Shown in pieces: positions 10,254 to 19,601 of a DNA stretch of 64,000 nucleotides. The notes under the pieces are model-generated. The model worked only from the letters and a program-made list of their open reading frames with translations, was not told the DNA's origin and made no database searches. The first letter of the stretch is position 1, and every line of letters starts with the position of its first letter. The position numbers were made by a program, and so were the translations under genes. Source of the DNA: an uncultured Paracoccaceae bacterium (GTDB lineage: Bacteria > Pseudomonadota > Alphaproteobacteria > Rhodobacterales > Rhodobacteraceae); assembly GCA_947497065.1 (NCBI GenBank), contig CANMEQ010000003.1:62001-126000 (forward strand). Reading direction: 5' to 3'.

Positions 10254-11408
10254 TCATCGCTGCCTCATCTGTGTCGGATCAACGGTCAGCTCAACCTGCC
10301 GCCATTGCTCATATTGCTCGGCAGGCAGGTCATAGCCTTCGCCCGTACACCGGATCAGCGCGCGCCGCGCCGTCTGATACGCCGCATCAGCGTCGGCGGC
10401 AGACCCACCGGTGAAACTACCCAACCGCACACTGTCGGTCACAGGGCGTCCATCCGGCGTCATATCAAACGTCATCACAATAATTGTGCTCTGCGCCCCC
10501 GTGGACAATGTCCCGGTGTTCCAGCAATTGCCGACCTGCCGCAAAAATCCGGTCTTATCGCCATCAGACAGCTGCCCACCGCCCAATCCGGGTGTCGGTG
10601 CGGGCGGTGTCGCAGCAGACGCCGCAGCTTCCGCCACTGCCGCCGCAACCGGATCAACCTCCGCTTGGGTGGATGTCTCACCGCTCGGAGCGCTCGCAGT
10701 TTCCGTCTCCGGCTCCGCCGCTGGCGCAGGCGTGGGCCGGCTGGGCCGCGTTTGCGGGCGTGATGAAATCTCTGGCGCAAAGCTCGGCTCTTCCGCCTCG
10801 GTCACAATCTGGTCCGACGCAGCCTCCGGCGCCGTCGTCTCATCGGCCACCTCAATCTCTTCTTCAACAGGGGCCTCCACCTGATCCGTCGCAGCCTCGG
10901 TCACCTCAGGTGCCACCGTCGCATCCGGCTCCGGCGGGGCAACAATCTCGGGGGCCACGCGCGGCGCTGGCCGCGGCACAGGCCGCAAACTTGTGCCCAG
11001 CTCCGCCGATGGCGGTGGTGCTACAATGCTCGGCGTATCAGGCACATCGGGTGGCGCATCAGTCACCACCGTCTCCGGCACCGTCAAATCCGGCGCCTCA
11101 GGCGGCGCCTCAGGCGCTGGCGTTTCAATCGGCGCAGGCGGTGGCGTCACCTCAGGCGGGGTCTCCTCAACCGGAGCAACCGGCTGGGGTTCCGCCTCAA
11201 CCACCGGCGGCTCCAACTCCGGCACAGATCCAACCGGCTGATCCGGTTGCACCCCTTGGGTCAACGCCGCAAATTCCTCGCCCGACACCACAGACACTTC
11301 GGTGATCTCAAACGGCAACGGGTCAGACGTGGTGCCCCACCCGACCACCATCCAAACCACCAGCCCTGCATGGGCCGCGCCAGAAATATAGGTGCCAACG
11401 CTTTGCAT
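10254..11408 (-). CDS. tolA: TolA-like energy transducer
   Basis: Inner-membrane protein that transmits TolQR proton-motive work to TolB-Pal. The 384-residue protein has one N-terminal membrane anchor (about 8-25), then a long Pro/Ala/Glu/Val-rich region (about 60-270) in place of the helical domain of enteric TolA. A C-terminal TonB/TolA-like globular domain (about 285-384) carries a pair of cysteines (GNCWNTG and IRCTGEG), as in TolA domain III. The ATG lies six bases after the tolR stop. Identity rests strongly on gene order, because the central region is low-complexity. Confidence 0.92.
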   Translation of the reverse strand: MQSVGTYISGAAHAGLVVWMVVGWGTTSDPLPFEITEVSVVSGEEFAALTQGVQPDQPVGSVPELEPPVVEAEPQPVAPVEETPPEVTPPPAPIETPAPEAPPEAPDLTVPETVVTDAPPDVPDTPSIVAPPPSAELGTSLRPVPRPAPRVAPEIVAPPEPDATVAPEVTEAATDQVEAPVEEEIEVADETTAPEAASDQIVTEAEEPSFAPEISSRPQTRPSRPTPAPAAEPETETASAPSGETSTQAEVDPVAAAVAEAAASAATPPAPTPGLGGGQLSDGDKTGFLRQVGNCWNTGTLSTGAQSTIIVMTFDMTPDGRPVTDSVRLGSFTGGSAADADAAYQTARRALIRCTGEGYDLPAEQYEQWRQVELTVDPTQMRQR

Positions 11409-11414
11409 ATGCGC

Positions 11415-11891
11415 TTACCCGTCGTTTCCGTCCAACGCAGGCCCGCCAATATCGGTCACCAAACCAATGTTGTTAAACCCGGCCGCGTTCAACGCGCCCA
11501 TGACTTGCGCCACAGAATTCCACTCGTTCACACCATCCGCGCGCAAGAAAATCCGGTCACTGTCGCGTTCCGCAGAAATCCCCTGCAAGCGCGGGATCAA
11601 ATCCGCAGCCTCCACAGGCGTCTCTTGAATCATAATCTCACCCGCAGCCGTCAAGGTCACCGTCAACGGCTCTTCCTCGTCAGATGGCAACGCATTGGCC
11701 GCCGTTTCCGGCAATTGCACCGGAACCCCCACAACAGACAGGGGGGCTGCAACCATGAAAATAATCAGCAGCACCAACATAACATCAACGAACGGTGTGA
11801 CGTTGATCTCGGCCATAGGCCGGCTGCGCCGCTTACGTCGGCCAGACCTGCGCCCGCCACCGTCGTCTTTCTGAATAACGCCCGCACCCAT
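11415..11891 (-). CDS. tolR: TolR/ExbD-family proton channel subunit
   Basis: Forms the TolQ-TolR motor. The 158-residue protein has a basic cytoplasmic N-terminus, a single transmembrane helix at about 33-50 with the essential aspartate D36 in VTPFVDVMLVL, and a periplasmic peptidoglycan-binding domain. It begins three bases after the tolQ stop and ends six bases before tolA, which indicates a tightly coupled operon. Confidence 0.97.
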   Translation of the reverse strand: MGAGVIQKDDGGGRRSGRRKRRSRPMAEINVTPFVDVMLVLLIIFMVAAPLSVVGVPVQLPETAANALPSDEEEPLTVTLTAAGEIMIQETPVEAADLIPRLQGISAERDSDRIFLRADGVNEWNSVAQVMGALNAAGFNNIGLVTDIGGPALDGNDG

Positions 11892-11894
11892 GGC

Positions 11895-12569
11895 TCAAGA
11901 ATCCAACTGACGGCTAAGAATGGTCGCAAACTCATCGGCAAAGGCCTCATAGCCACCGGTGATCCGGTCCGCATCAGCACTCAGCTTGTTATAATAAATA
12001 ACCGCCGGAATAGCAGCCATCAGGCCCAAACCTGTCGCCAGCAACGCCTCGGCAATACCAGGCGCCACAACAGCCAGGTTCGTGTTCTGCTGTTCCGCGA
12101 TTTCAATGAACGAGTTCATGATCCCGATCACCGTACCAAACAAACCGATAAACGGCGCCGAAGACCCCACAGTCGCCAAAACGGTCAAACCGCGCTGCAA
12201 CCGCTCCGTCTCTTTGCCAATGGCCACATCCATGCCGCGATCAATCCGCGCAGTGGCCCCCGCAATCAAACCGCCATCTTGACGGTGCGACCTGCGCCAC
12301 TCCAACATGCCAGCCGCGAAAATCTTCTCAGACGCGCCTTTGGGGTTTGCGCCAATCTTGTCGAACAATTCGTCCAACGGGTTGCCCGACCAAAACGCCT
12401 CATCAAACACCCGCGCTTCGGCCCGTGCCTTGCGGTATTGAATGAACTTGTCGACGATCACCGCCCAGCACCACACAGAGGCGATGATAAGCATAATCAT
12501 AACAAATTTTACGGTAATGGTCGCGCGGGCAAACAATGCCCACATCGTGAATTCGTGTGCTACTTCCAT
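11895..12569 (-). CDS. tolQ: TolQ motor protein
   Basis: MotA/TolQ/ExbB-family inner-membrane channel protein of 224 residues. One hydrophobic helix lies near the N-terminus (about 17-38) and two more at about 130-152 and 165-187. The conserved stretch ATVGSSAPFIGLFGTVIGIM is present. It is the first gene of tolQRAB. A 114-bp gap separates it from ybgC, so an internal promoter may exist there. Confidence 0.97.
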   Translation of the reverse strand: MEVAHEFTMWALFARATITVKFVMIMLIIASVWCWAVIVDKFIQYRKARAEARVFDEAFWSGNPLDELFDKIGANPKGASEKIFAAGMLEWRRSHRQDGGLIAGATARIDRGMDVAIGKETERLQRGLTVLATVGSSAPFIGLFGTVIGIMNSFIEIAEQQNTNLAVVAPGIAEALLATGLGLMAAIPAVIYYNKLSADADRITGGYEAFADEFATILSRQLDS

Positions 12570-12683
12570 AACGCCTGCTCTGCTCTACGGGTCGGTTTTG
12601 ACCTCTGATTACTGACAGACCTATCTTACAATTTCGATAAAAGCCACAAAAACACCACGCAAACCTGCGCAGACCCGCTTGGA

Positions 12684-13073
12684 TCAGATCAATTTTCGGC
12701 GAAATACTGCCGGAAGCCGCGCAGGCGCGCCCGTTTCCGCAATCGCCACCAGTGTCACAAGGGCGCTGAACAAAACGTCACCGTCCCGCTCCACGGTCTG
12801 CTGCAACACCAAACGTGCGCCCGTCAGGCTCTCAACGCGGGTCACCACGATCACTTCATCGTCATATTTGGCAGGGCTGTGGTAATCCGCCTCCACACGG
12901 CGCACCGCAAATACGACCCCCTCGTCGCGCTTCATCGCCGCCTGATCAACGCCCAATTCGCGCACCCACTCACTGCGGCCACGTTCGATGAATTTCATGT
13001 AATTGGCGTAATACACGATCCCCGCCAGATCGGTGTCCTCATAATAGACGCGAATGGGAAACCGGTGGGTCAT
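12684..13073 (-). CDS. ybgC: Tol-Pal-associated acyl-CoA thioesterase YbgC
   Basis: Hot-dog-fold thioesterase of 129 residues with the family motif YYEDTDLAGIVYYANY, in which D13 is the catalytic aspartate position. It hydrolyses acyl-CoA or acyl-ACP; the natural substrate in this clade is unknown. The ATG overlaps the stop of the upstream gene by four bases. It is the customary first gene before tolQ. Confidence 0.94.
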   Translation of the reverse strand: MTHRFPIRVYYEDTDLAGIVYYANYMKFIERGRSEWVRELGVDQAAMKRDEGVVFAVRRVEADYHSPAKYDDEVIVVTRVESLTGARLVLQQTVERDGDVLFSALVTLVAIAETGAPARLPAVFRRKLI

Positions 13074-13708
13074 TGCACATCCGTTCTCGGCATACTTAGC
13101 CGCGCGGCTAACCGTAACGCGTGGGACGCATCTTGCGCCACCGCAGGCATCACCGGATCATAAACCGCACGGATGACATCGGCGATATCAGGCCGCAACA
13201 CCGCCTTGCCCTCCAGCATCGCCAAAGGCGACGCCGCTTTGAACGCAACATCCGACCACAGCACAATGGATTGTACCGCTTGGCTCAACGCCAATGTCTC
13301 CGGCGCCACCTGCTCCAGCTCCGCGTCCATCCGCAAGAAAATAAAACAGGCCTTGATCGCGCCCGCCTCATCAAACCGGAAAATCCGGTACTGATTGGCC
13401 TCCGCCTTGATCAACCGCCCCACCAATTGCTGCAACTCCGGCACCAATCGGTCCAAATCCTTTACCGCCGTCAGCTCATCCCAGTCGCGGCAGAAAAACA
13501 TCATCACGTTGACGCCCAACTCAGGGTCCGTCTCCGCCATCTGATGGCCCGACAACACGCAAGCCGCCTCAAACGCGCCCTTCATCAGCGCAATCGTGTC
13601 ATCCTCAACACCGAACACCACAGGCACAATCGGCCGCCCCCAACGGGCACACAAATAGCTGCCATCGGCGCGGGTGAACAACGGTTCTATATCTGCAACA
13701 TCCATCAT
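13070..13708 (-). CDS. Conserved hypothetical protein upstream of ybgC
   Basis: A soluble protein of 212 residues with no signal peptide or membrane helix and no family that I recognise with confidence. It is acidic in the first half and helical at the C-terminus. It overlaps ybgC by ATGA, so both are translated together. Two adjacent ATGs (13708, 13705) lie behind AAAGGA. The position between ruvB and ybgC recurs in Rhodobacterales as far as I recall; a role in envelope or fatty-acyl metabolism would be guilt by association only. Confidence 0.75.
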   Translation of the reverse strand: MMDVADIEPLFTRADGSYLCARWGRPIVPVVFGVEDDTIALMKGAFEAACVLSGHQMAETDPELGVNVMMFFCRDWDELTAVKDLDRLVPELQQLVGRLIKAEANQYRIFRFDEAGAIKACFIFLRMDAELEQVAPETLALSQAVQSIVLWSDVAFKAASPLAMLEGKAVLRPDIADVIRAVYDPVMPAVAQDASHALRLAARLSMPRTDVQ

Positions 13709-13749
13709 GTCGTCCTTTTGCGGGATTTCACGGCAAAGGAAAAGCCACC

Positions 13750-14775
13750 TCAGCCAAACAAATCAGACGTGCCCTTGGGCGCCGCCATCCCCAAATGCGT
13801 CCAGGCCTTTTGCGCCAACATCCGCCCCCGCGGCGTGCGTTGGATCAACCCCTGCTGCAACAAATAGGGCTCAATCACTTCTTCCAACGCATCACGGCTC
13901 TCACTCAGCGCGGCGGACAATGTCTCAATCCCTACAGGCCCGCCCTGATAATTCTCGGCAATCAACTTCAGATACCGCCGATCCGCACCATCAAGCCCCA
14001 AATGATCCACCCCAAGCCGCGTCAACGCCCGGTCCGCGATCTCTTGGGTCACCGTGCCATCGCCCTCGACAATCGCAAAATCGACAACCCGGCGCAGTAA
14101 TCGCCCGGCAATACGCGGCGTCCCCCGCGCACGTCGCGCAATCTCTTGCGCGCCACCTTCCGTGGCAGGCGCCCCCATCAAACGCGCCCCGCGCGTGACA
14201 ATCTGATGCAACTCCGCCGTGGTATAAAACTGCAACCGCGTCGGAATACCAAACCGGTCCCGCAACGGCGTGGTCAACAAGCCCATCCGCGTCGTCGCCC
14301 CAATCAAGGTAAAGGGCTGCAATTCAATCCGCACCGTACGCGCCGCAGGCCCCTCACCGATCACCAAATCCAGCTCGAAATCTTCCAGCGCAGGATACAA
14401 AACCTCCTCCACCGCGGGGTTCAACCTGTGGATCTCGTCGATAAACAACACATCACGCGCGTCTAAATTGGTCAAAATCGCCGCCAGATCGCCCGCCTTC
14501 GCCAGCACCGGCCCAGACGTCATCCGAAACCCAACGCCCAGCTCCCGCGCCATAATCTGCGCCAGCGTCGTCTTCCCCAATCCGGGTGGCCCGTGAAAGA
14601 GCGTGTGATCCATCGCCTCTTTGCGCCGCTTGGCGCTCTCGATGAACACCTTCAAATTGGCCCGCGCCTCCGCCTGACCAATGAAATCATCCAACATCTG
14701 GGGCCGCAACGCGCGATCCCCTTCAAGGCGCGCGTCCTCGTCCTGCCGCTGGGGCTGCAAAGATGGCTCAGACAT
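13750..14775 (-). CDS. ruvB: Holliday junction branch-migration ATPase RuvB
   Basis: AAA+ motor that drives branch migration with RuvA. With the ATG at 14775 the product is 341 residues. An upstream in-frame TTG would add four residues, but GGAG sits just before the ATG. Walker A GPPGLGKT and Walker B DEIHRL are present, along with the C-terminal winged helix including the RTPRGR segment. It follows ruvA by 31 bp in the order ruvC-ruvA-ruvB. Confidence 0.98.
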   Translation of the reverse strand: MSEPSLQPQRQDEDARLEGDRALRPQMLDDFIGQAEARANLKVFIESAKRRKEAMDHTLFHGPPGLGKTTLAQIMARELGVGFRMTSGPVLAKAGDLAAILTNLDARDVLFIDEIHRLNPAVEEVLYPALEDFELDLVIGEGPAARTVRIELQPFTLIGATTRMGLLTTPLRDRFGIPTRLQFYTTAELHQIVTRGARLMGAPATEGGAQEIARRARGTPRIAGRLLRRVVDFAIVEGDGTVTQEIADRALTRLGVDHLGLDGADRRYLKLIAENYQGGPVGIETLSAALSESRDALEEVIEPYLLQQGLIQRTPRGRMLAQKAWTHLGMAAPKGTSDLFG

Positions 14776-14806
14776 TTCGTTCTCCAATCAAACGGACCAC
14801 GCCCGC

Positions 14807-15478
14807 CTAGCCCTTGGGCGCCAGTAATTTCAACGCAGCGCGGATCAATCCGGCCGTATCCGCATCAGGCGCCTCACCAGCCGCCTGCGCCACAGCCTGC
14901 GCCGCATCCGACGGCCCGTAACCCAAATTCCCCAGCGCCGACAGCGCCTCAGATTGGGCCGCCGCATCAACAGGCGGCGCTGCATCCACAGGCTCCAGCA
15001 CAGCATCCGCATCCGCGTCCGCCGCAGGCGCACCACCCGCCGTCGCCGCAGGCGCAGCACCGGCCATGGCCATCACACTGTGCGCCTTATCCTTCAGCTC
15101 CAAAATCGCTTTCTTCGCGGTCTTCGGACCAACGCCCTTGGCCGTCGCCACAGCGGCCCAATCGCCCAGCGCAATCGCACGGCTCACGCCATCGGCCCCT
15201 AAGGCCCCCAAAATCGCCATCGACGCTTTCGCCCCGATCCCTTGGACCGACATCAACAACCGGTGCCATTCCTTCTCCACCAACGTGGTGAACCCGAACA
15301 GCTGCAACAGGTCTTCGCGCACCAATAAATCCGTGTACAACGCCACCGCCTCGCCCGCACCAGGCAGCGATGCCATCACCCGGTCGCTGACAAACACCAC
15401 ATAGCCCACACCGCGCACATCAATCAGCACATGATCCGCCGCCTTATACTCCAACCGCCCTGCGATACGCCCGATCAT
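14807..15478 (-). CDS. ruvA: Holliday junction DNA-binding protein RuvA
   Basis: Tetrameric junction binder of 223 residues. The N-terminal OB fold begins [10 protein letters not shown], and helix-hairpin-helix motifs lie in the middle ([12 protein letters not shown] and [12 protein letters not shown]). The RuvB-contacting C-terminal domain is at about 170-220. An Ala/Asp-rich linker at about 145-165 is longer than in E. coli RuvA. It overlaps ruvC by four bases. Confidence 0.98.
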   Translation of the reverse strand: MIGRIAGRLEYKAADHVLIDVRGVGYVVFVSDRVMASLPGAGEAVALYTDLLVREDLLQLFGFTTLVEKEWHRLLMSVQGIGAKASMAILGALGADGVSRAIALGDWAAVATAKGVGPKTAKKAILELKDKAHSVMAMAGAAPAATAGGAPAADADADAVLEPVDAAPPVDAAAQSEALSALGNLGYGPSDAAQAVAQAAGEAPDADTAGLIRAALKLLAPKG

Positions 15479-15981
15479 GCCGTGGCCTTCGCAATCGCAT
15501 CAGACACACGATCCGCAGACTGCACGTGATGGGCATGACACATGGCAATCGCCAACGCATCCGCCGCATCCGGCCCCGCCAATACCACACCGGGCAATTG
15601 TAACTTCACCATATGCGCCACCTGATCCTTATCCGCATGCCCTACGCCAACCACGGCCTTCTTCACCGTGTTAGGCGCATATTCCCCCACCGGCAAACCC
15701 GCCCGCGCCGGCACCAACATCGCCACCCCGCGCGCTTGGCCCAGCTTCAACGTTCCCGCCCCATCCGAGTTCACAAACGTCTGCTCCACCGCCGCATGGG
15801 TCGGGCCATATTCCACAATCACATCTTCCAATTGGTCGTATAACGTCACCAACCGCAGCGCCAATTCACCGGTGCCCGATTTGCAAATCCCGTTTCCAAC
15901 ATGGGTGATCCGCGATCCATTCACCTCGATCACGCCCCAGCCCATATTCCGCAAACCTGGATCAATGCCCAAAACCCGCAT
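15475..15981 (-). CDS. ruvC: Holliday junction resolvase RuvC
   Basis: Endonuclease that resolves junctions processed by RuvAB. It is 168 residues long. The first catalytic aspartate is in [10 protein letters not shown] (D7), the conserved glutamate in AAVEQTFV, and acidic residues near the C-terminus lie in [14 protein letters not shown]. It is first in the ruvCAB operon. An upstream palindrome at 16081-16101 may mark its promoter region. Confidence 0.98.
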   Translation of the reverse strand: MRVLGIDPGLRNMGWGVIEVNGSRITHVGNGICKSGTGELALRLVTLYDQLEDVIVEYGPTHAAVEQTFVNSDGAGTLKLGQARGVAMLVPARAGLPVGEYAPNTVKKAVVGVGHADKDQVAHMVKLQLPGVVLAGPDAADALAIAMCHAHHVQSADRVSDAIAKATA

Positions 15982-16080
15982 GCCCGCACCTCATTCTTTT
16001 TTGTTAAAATCAGCACTAGCACAAAAGGCGAACACCCGCCTAGCCCCTTCCTTGCAACCGCAAATATTTCACCAAAACCC

Positions 16081-16101
16081 TGCGCCTAAAAATTAGGCGC
16101 A
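16081..16101. repeat. Perfect 9-bp inverted repeat between ruvC and the DUF1127 gene
   Basis: TGCGCCTAA and TTAGGCGCA flank a 3-base spacer. The site lies in the divergent intergenic region (15982-16243), about 100 bp upstream of ruvC and 140 bp upstream of the DUF1127 gene. It has no T-tract, so an operator or cruciform is more likely than a terminator. Confidence 0.6.
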
Positions 16102-16243
16102 ATGCCCGTCATAATGGCATGCAAAAAACACAGATCACCCATGAAAAAACGTCACTGGTGGCATGCAGCGCGACCTCCTACATGCGGTTTCAGAAACATT
16201 GACCCCTCACAGGCGCCAGCCCAAAACCTTCAGGAGTTCTACC

Positions 16244-16441
16244 ATGGCCGCCATCGCATACCGTTCCGCCGCATCAAAATCCGGCTTCTCTTTCGCATCA
16301 CTCATCGGCACTGTTGTGGCCTGGAACGATCGCCGCATGACCGTTAAATCCCTCAGCCGCCTGTCCGCCACCCAGCTTGACGATATTGGCCTGACAGTGG
16401 GCGACATCAGCAAAATCTCTCAGGGCGACCTGATCCGCTAA
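16244..16441 (+). CDS. Small DUF1127 (YjiS-like) protein
   Basis: A 65-residue basic protein. Its C-terminal half (WNDRRMTVKSLSRLSATQLDDIGL) is the DUF1127 signature: an arginine/serine-rich helix followed by the LDDIGL motif. CAGGAG lies eight bases before the ATG, while the longer frame to 16163 has no support. Small DUF1127 proteins are abundant in alphaproteobacteria, and some are linked to RNA turnover and phosphate or carbon metabolism. No function can be assigned here. A strong terminator follows. Confidence 0.88.
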   Translation: MAAIAYRSAASKSGFSFASLIGTVVAWNDRRMTVKSLSRLSATQLDDIGLTVGDISKISQGDLIR

Positions 16442-16493
16442 GTCCATCAAACCACAGGCACGTAGGTACCACGCTGCTATAGGTTCGAAAAGC

Positions 16494-16530
16494 AAAGGCC
16501 GCGCTTCCATTTCTGGGGCGCGGCCTTTGT
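16494..16530 (+). terminator. Terminator behind the DUF1127 gene
   Basis: AAAGGCCGCGC pairs with GCGCGGCCTTT across a 13-base loop, followed by TGT. It lies about 50 bp past the stop. The A-run on the left makes it potentially bidirectional, also serving the convergent gene ending at 16602. Confidence 0.85.
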
Positions 16531-16601
16531 CACACAAAAACACATCTATACTACATCAAGAGCTACATACGCGGCGAGGCAACCGCGTCTTTCGATCTAT
16601 C

Positions 16602-16952
16602 TTACGAATTAAAAAAGAATTGCTTAAGAAAACCGCCCAATCCGGCAGTAATCGGCTCTTCTTGCATAACATACGCGCCAACACGCTCTACCGCGTTACC
16701 GGCCCGCAACTCACTGACTTGGGCGGCATAATTACCAGCGCCCATTTGCGCAAACAACAGCGCCTTAAACACAACCAGCACTGCGACAAGAACAAACAGG
16801 CTTTTGAACGGGAACTGCGGTCGGAACAATCGCGCACGCGACCGGATCAACCCGTCACGTCCCACACGATGAACCACACCGTTTTTTTGCATACGATCAT
16901 GTTTGCGTACTACACGGCGCAAACGTTTATTCAGCGTTGCATCAATCGTCAT
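16602..16952 (-). CDS. Conserved hypothetical single-pass membrane protein
   Basis: 116 residues from the ATG at 16952 (MTIDATLNKRLRR); an upstream in-frame ATG at 16979 would add nine residues. A strongly basic N-terminal third (Lys/Arg/His, residues 8-50) precedes one hydrophobic helix at about 52-68. A short C-terminal part ends FLKQFFFNS. The positive-inside rule puts the N-terminus in the cytosol. I recognise no named domain. The ribosome-binding site is weak. It is a lone gene converging on the DUF1127 gene. Confidence 0.65.
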   Translation of the reverse strand: MTIDATLNKRLRRVVRKHDRMQKNGVVHRVGRDGLIRSRARLFRPQFPFKSLFVLVAVLVVFKALLFAQMGAGNYAAQVSELRAGNAVERVGAYVMQEEPITAGLGGFLKQFFFNS

Positions 16953-17067
16953 TTTTAAGCCTATACATTCGGCCCCCACCGAACGGTTACTTAAATCTTA
17001 CTGAAATGTGGCAAGATTGTGGCAAGTCGCTCAAATTCGCTGAAAACAGGCTGAAAATGCGGTTTAA

Positions 17068-17940
17068 TTACGACCCATGCCGTAACGTCAACGTCGTCCA
17101 GTCAACAATCTCATCCCGCGTCACCAGATTGAACCCAGATCGTGCATAAACGTCGATCACCTCATCTGCCTGTTCGTTCAAAATCCCCGACAGAATCACA
17201 TGCCCAGACGGTTTGATGTGCGCCGCCATATCCGGCGCCAGCATGATCAGCGGGCCCTTTAAGATGTTGGCGAAAATCAAATCAAACGGCGCAGCCGCAG
17301 CCAATGCATCCTCTTCAAACCCGGCCGCCGCAACACAGGTCACAGCCCCCGCCATATCATTGGCCTTCATATTGGCCTCGGCCACATCCACCGCCACCGG
17401 ATCAATATCACTGGCAATCACAGACGCATCCGTGGTGCGCGCCGCCGCCATCGCCAACACAGCCGTGCCACAGCCGATGTCCGCCACATCCTCAAACGTC
17501 ACACCGGCCTCCAGCAATCCGTCAAAGGCGCGCAAACAGCCCAACGTGGTGCCATGATGCCCCGTGCCAAACGCCATGGCCGCATCAATCAACAGCCCCA
17601 CACGCCCCTCGGGCAATTGATCCGCATCGTGCGAGCCGTACACAAAAAACCGTCCCGCCTCAACGGGCGCCAACTCGCGGCGCACATGGGCCACCCAATC
17701 AGTCTCCGGCACTTCGCTGATCGCAAACGGCTTGGCCCCAAATGTGGCCTCGAGCAGCGCAAGCGCGCTCACATCGGGCTTGCCCTCGAAATACCCGCCG
17801 ACTTCCCAAAGCCCGCTGTCATCCTCAACCTCGAACACACCAACACCCGTGGGCGCAGGTTCAATCCGTTCCATTGCCTCACCCAATGCATCCGCTGCCG
17901 GTTTGCCCATAAGGGTCGTCAAAGCTGTCCAAGTCGTCAT
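17068..17940 (-). CDS. prmA: Ribosomal protein L11 methyltransferase
   Basis: SAM-dependent enzyme that trimethylates ribosomal protein L11. The product is 290 residues from the ATG at 17940, which has GGAG at proper spacing; 12 further upstream codons are open but overlap the MFS gene. The motif GTGHHGTT, the SAM-binding VADIGCGTAVLA and the post-motif FANILKGPL (family N-I-x-x-x-P-L) are present. It starts four bases after the MFS permease stop, so the two are probably co-transcribed. Confidence 0.94.
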   Translation of the reverse strand: MTTWTALTTLMGKPAADALGEAMERIEPAPTGVGVFEVEDDSGLWEVGGYFEGKPDVSALALLEATFGAKPFAISEVPETDWVAHVRRELAPVEAGRFFVYGSHDADQLPEGRVGLLIDAAMAFGTGHHGTTLGCLRAFDGLLEAGVTFEDVADIGCGTAVLAMAAARTTDASVIASDIDPVAVDVAEANMKANDMAGAVTCVAAAGFEEDALAAAAPFDLIFANILKGPLIMLAPDMAAHIKPSGHVILSGILNEQADEVIDVYARSGFNLVTRDEIVDWTTLTLRHGS

Positions 17941-17944
17941 GTCT

Positions 17945-19174
17945 TCACTCCGCAGGCGCGGCATAGGCGCGCGCAAAAATTGTTTCTCGTCCCGGCACCG
18001 GATCGCGCGGGATCAACAGCGACAGCCCCAAAGACACCAGCGCCATGCCCGTCGCCGCCATAAACACCATTCCTGGCGACGTCAGCCACAAATATCCCAA
18101 ACCGGCGGGCAAAAACACCGCCGCAATGTGGTTGATCGTAAACGCCACCGCCGCCGTCGGCGCAATATCTGCCGGATCAGCAATCTTTTGGAAATAGGTT
18201 TTGATCGCCAAAGCGAGGCTGAAAAAGATGTTGTTGAACACATAAAGCGTCGCCGCCAAAACAACGCCCCACCCAAAATAATAAAGCCCGCCATAGAGGA
18301 AAAAGATCAACGCCAATCCCACATATTCAAACACCAGCGCATTGCGCTCCCCAAACCGCGCCACAGCTTTGCCCACCAAGGGCGCCGTCACGATATTGGC
18401 CAACAGCGTGATCAAAAACAGCCCCGTGATTTCATGCACCGCAAAGCCGAATTTCTCGACCATCATGAACCCGGCAAACACGATAAAAATCTGCCGCCGC
18501 GCGCCAGACATGAACTGCATCGCGTAATACAGCCAATACCGCTTGCGCAAAACGAACTGCTTGCGCTGGGGCGTCGGGCTTTCAAACTGCGGATAGGCGA
18601 ACAGGCAAAACACCCCCACCACCGCCGTGATACCGCCCGAGGCCCAATACACAGCCGAATACGACAGGCCCAGCGCCTCCCAGGTCAGCACAATCAAAAC
18701 ATAGGCCACAAACGTGGCCCCCGATCCTGCGGCAATCAACCAGCCCAAAACCTGCGGCGCGCGCGCCTTATCAATCCACTGCAAGGTCAACGATTGATTC
18801 ACCGTCTCATAATAGTGAAACCCGATCGAGCTCAGCATCGTGATCGTCAAAATCCCGCCCATGGATGGAAACTGCGCCGTCATCGCCGTGGCCACCCCCA
18901 ACAGCACCAGCGACACCAACCCCAAAATCTGCTCGCGGATAAACATCAACAACACGATCACGCCGATGGCCAAGAACCCCGGAATTTCGCGCACCGTGTG
19001 CAACCACCCGATGTCCGATCCGTCAAACTCCGCCACCTCGATGACGAAATTGTTCAACAACGCCGACCACGTCGCAAACGCAATCGGCATCGCGGCGGCC
19101 ATCAAAAACAACAATGTCACGGGTCTGCGCCACACCGGCAACGCACGCCCCTCGGAAAGGGAAATTATTTGCAT
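17945..19174 (-). CDS. Major facilitator superfamily permease
   Basis: A 409-residue inner-membrane protein with about twelve hydrophobic helices. It has a central cytoplasmic loop at about residues 195-215 (PQFESPTPQRKQFVLRKRYW) and the pattern GKAVARFGERNALVFEY in the second half, typical of MFS loops. The reading frame is open to 19528, but the extra N-terminus is not membrane-like; MQIISLSEG at 19174 is the plausible start, though its ribosome-binding site is weak. Substrate unknown. It is divergent from the small gene at 19251 and upstream of prmA. Confidence 0.82.
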   Translation of the reverse strand: MQIISLSEGRALPVWRRPVTLLFLMAAAMPIAFATWSALLNNFVIEVAEFDGSDIGWLHTVREIPGFLAIGVIVLLMFIREQILGLVSLVLLGVATAMTAQFPSMGGILTITMLSSIGFHYYETVNQSLTLQWIDKARAPQVLGWLIAAGSGATFVAYVLIVLTWEALGLSYSAVYWASGGITAVVGVFCLFAYPQFESPTPQRKQFVLRKRYWLYYAMQFMSGARRQIFIVFAGFMMVEKFGFAVHEITGLFLITLLANIVTAPLVGKAVARFGERNALVFEYVGLALIFFLYGGLYYFGWGVVLAATLYVFNNIFFSLALAIKTYFQKIADPADIAPTAAVAFTINHIAAVFLPAGLGYLWLTSPGMVFMAATGMALVSLGLSLLIPRDPVPGRETIFARAYAAPAE

Positions 19175-19250
19175 GCCGCAGATGTACGCCCCCGCTCCCC
19201 CTTTGTCGAACGCCCATTTGCGGGTACGATCCCCCTTGAAAGGACCCACC

Positions 19251-19553
19251 ATGCCAACTGAGATCCCCGACAAGATAGACGTGCAAAACATCAACACCCC
19301 CGGCAAAACCACCCGCGTGAACGCCGCGAAATACCGCGCCATGCACGACGCCATGCTTGGTGTGATGTCCAAAACCGCCCCCGGCGACACCGCCAAAACC
19401 ATAAAAGAGGCCACACGCCCGCACCTGCCCGAGGATCTCTTTCCCGCCGGTGCCACCTCCGGCTGGTGGCAAAAAACCGTCCAGCTCGACCTCGAAGCCA
19501 AAGGCGTGATCACCCGCAGCCCCACCAAACCGCTCCGGTTCTATCTCACCTGA
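19251..19553 (+). CDS. Small conserved protein, DUF6958-like
   Basis: A cytosolic protein of 100 residues. The patterns VQNINTPGKTTRVNAAKY, HLPEDLFPAG and GWWQKTVQLDLEAKGVI resemble a small family that I recall as DUF6958; the name is from memory and unverified. AAAGGA lies eight bases before the ATG at 19251. The C-terminal half looks like a winged-helix 'wing' (LEAKGVITRSPTKPLRF), so a nucleic-acid or protein-binding role is possible but unproven. It converges on priA. Confidence 0.72.
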   Translation: MPTEIPDKIDVQNINTPGKTTRVNAAKYRAMHDAMLGVMSKTAPGDTAKTIKEATRPHLPEDLFPAGATSGWWQKTVQLDLEAKGVITRSPTKPLRFYLT

Positions 19554-19601
19554 CCGCCCTCGGGCCTCCCAACGCCCGACTGCAAACCGGCCAAAACCCG
19601 T

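Noticed and set aside
10600-11250. Pro/Ala/Glu-rich low-complexity stretch as a possible repeat element
   Set aside because: It is the expected extended linker of TolA in this clade, bounded by a membrane anchor and a TolA C-terminal domain.
17732-19261. 509-codon plus-strand frame across prmA and the MFS gene
   Set aside because: Arg/His/Gln-rich nonsense composition typical of antisense frames; it runs through two real genes.
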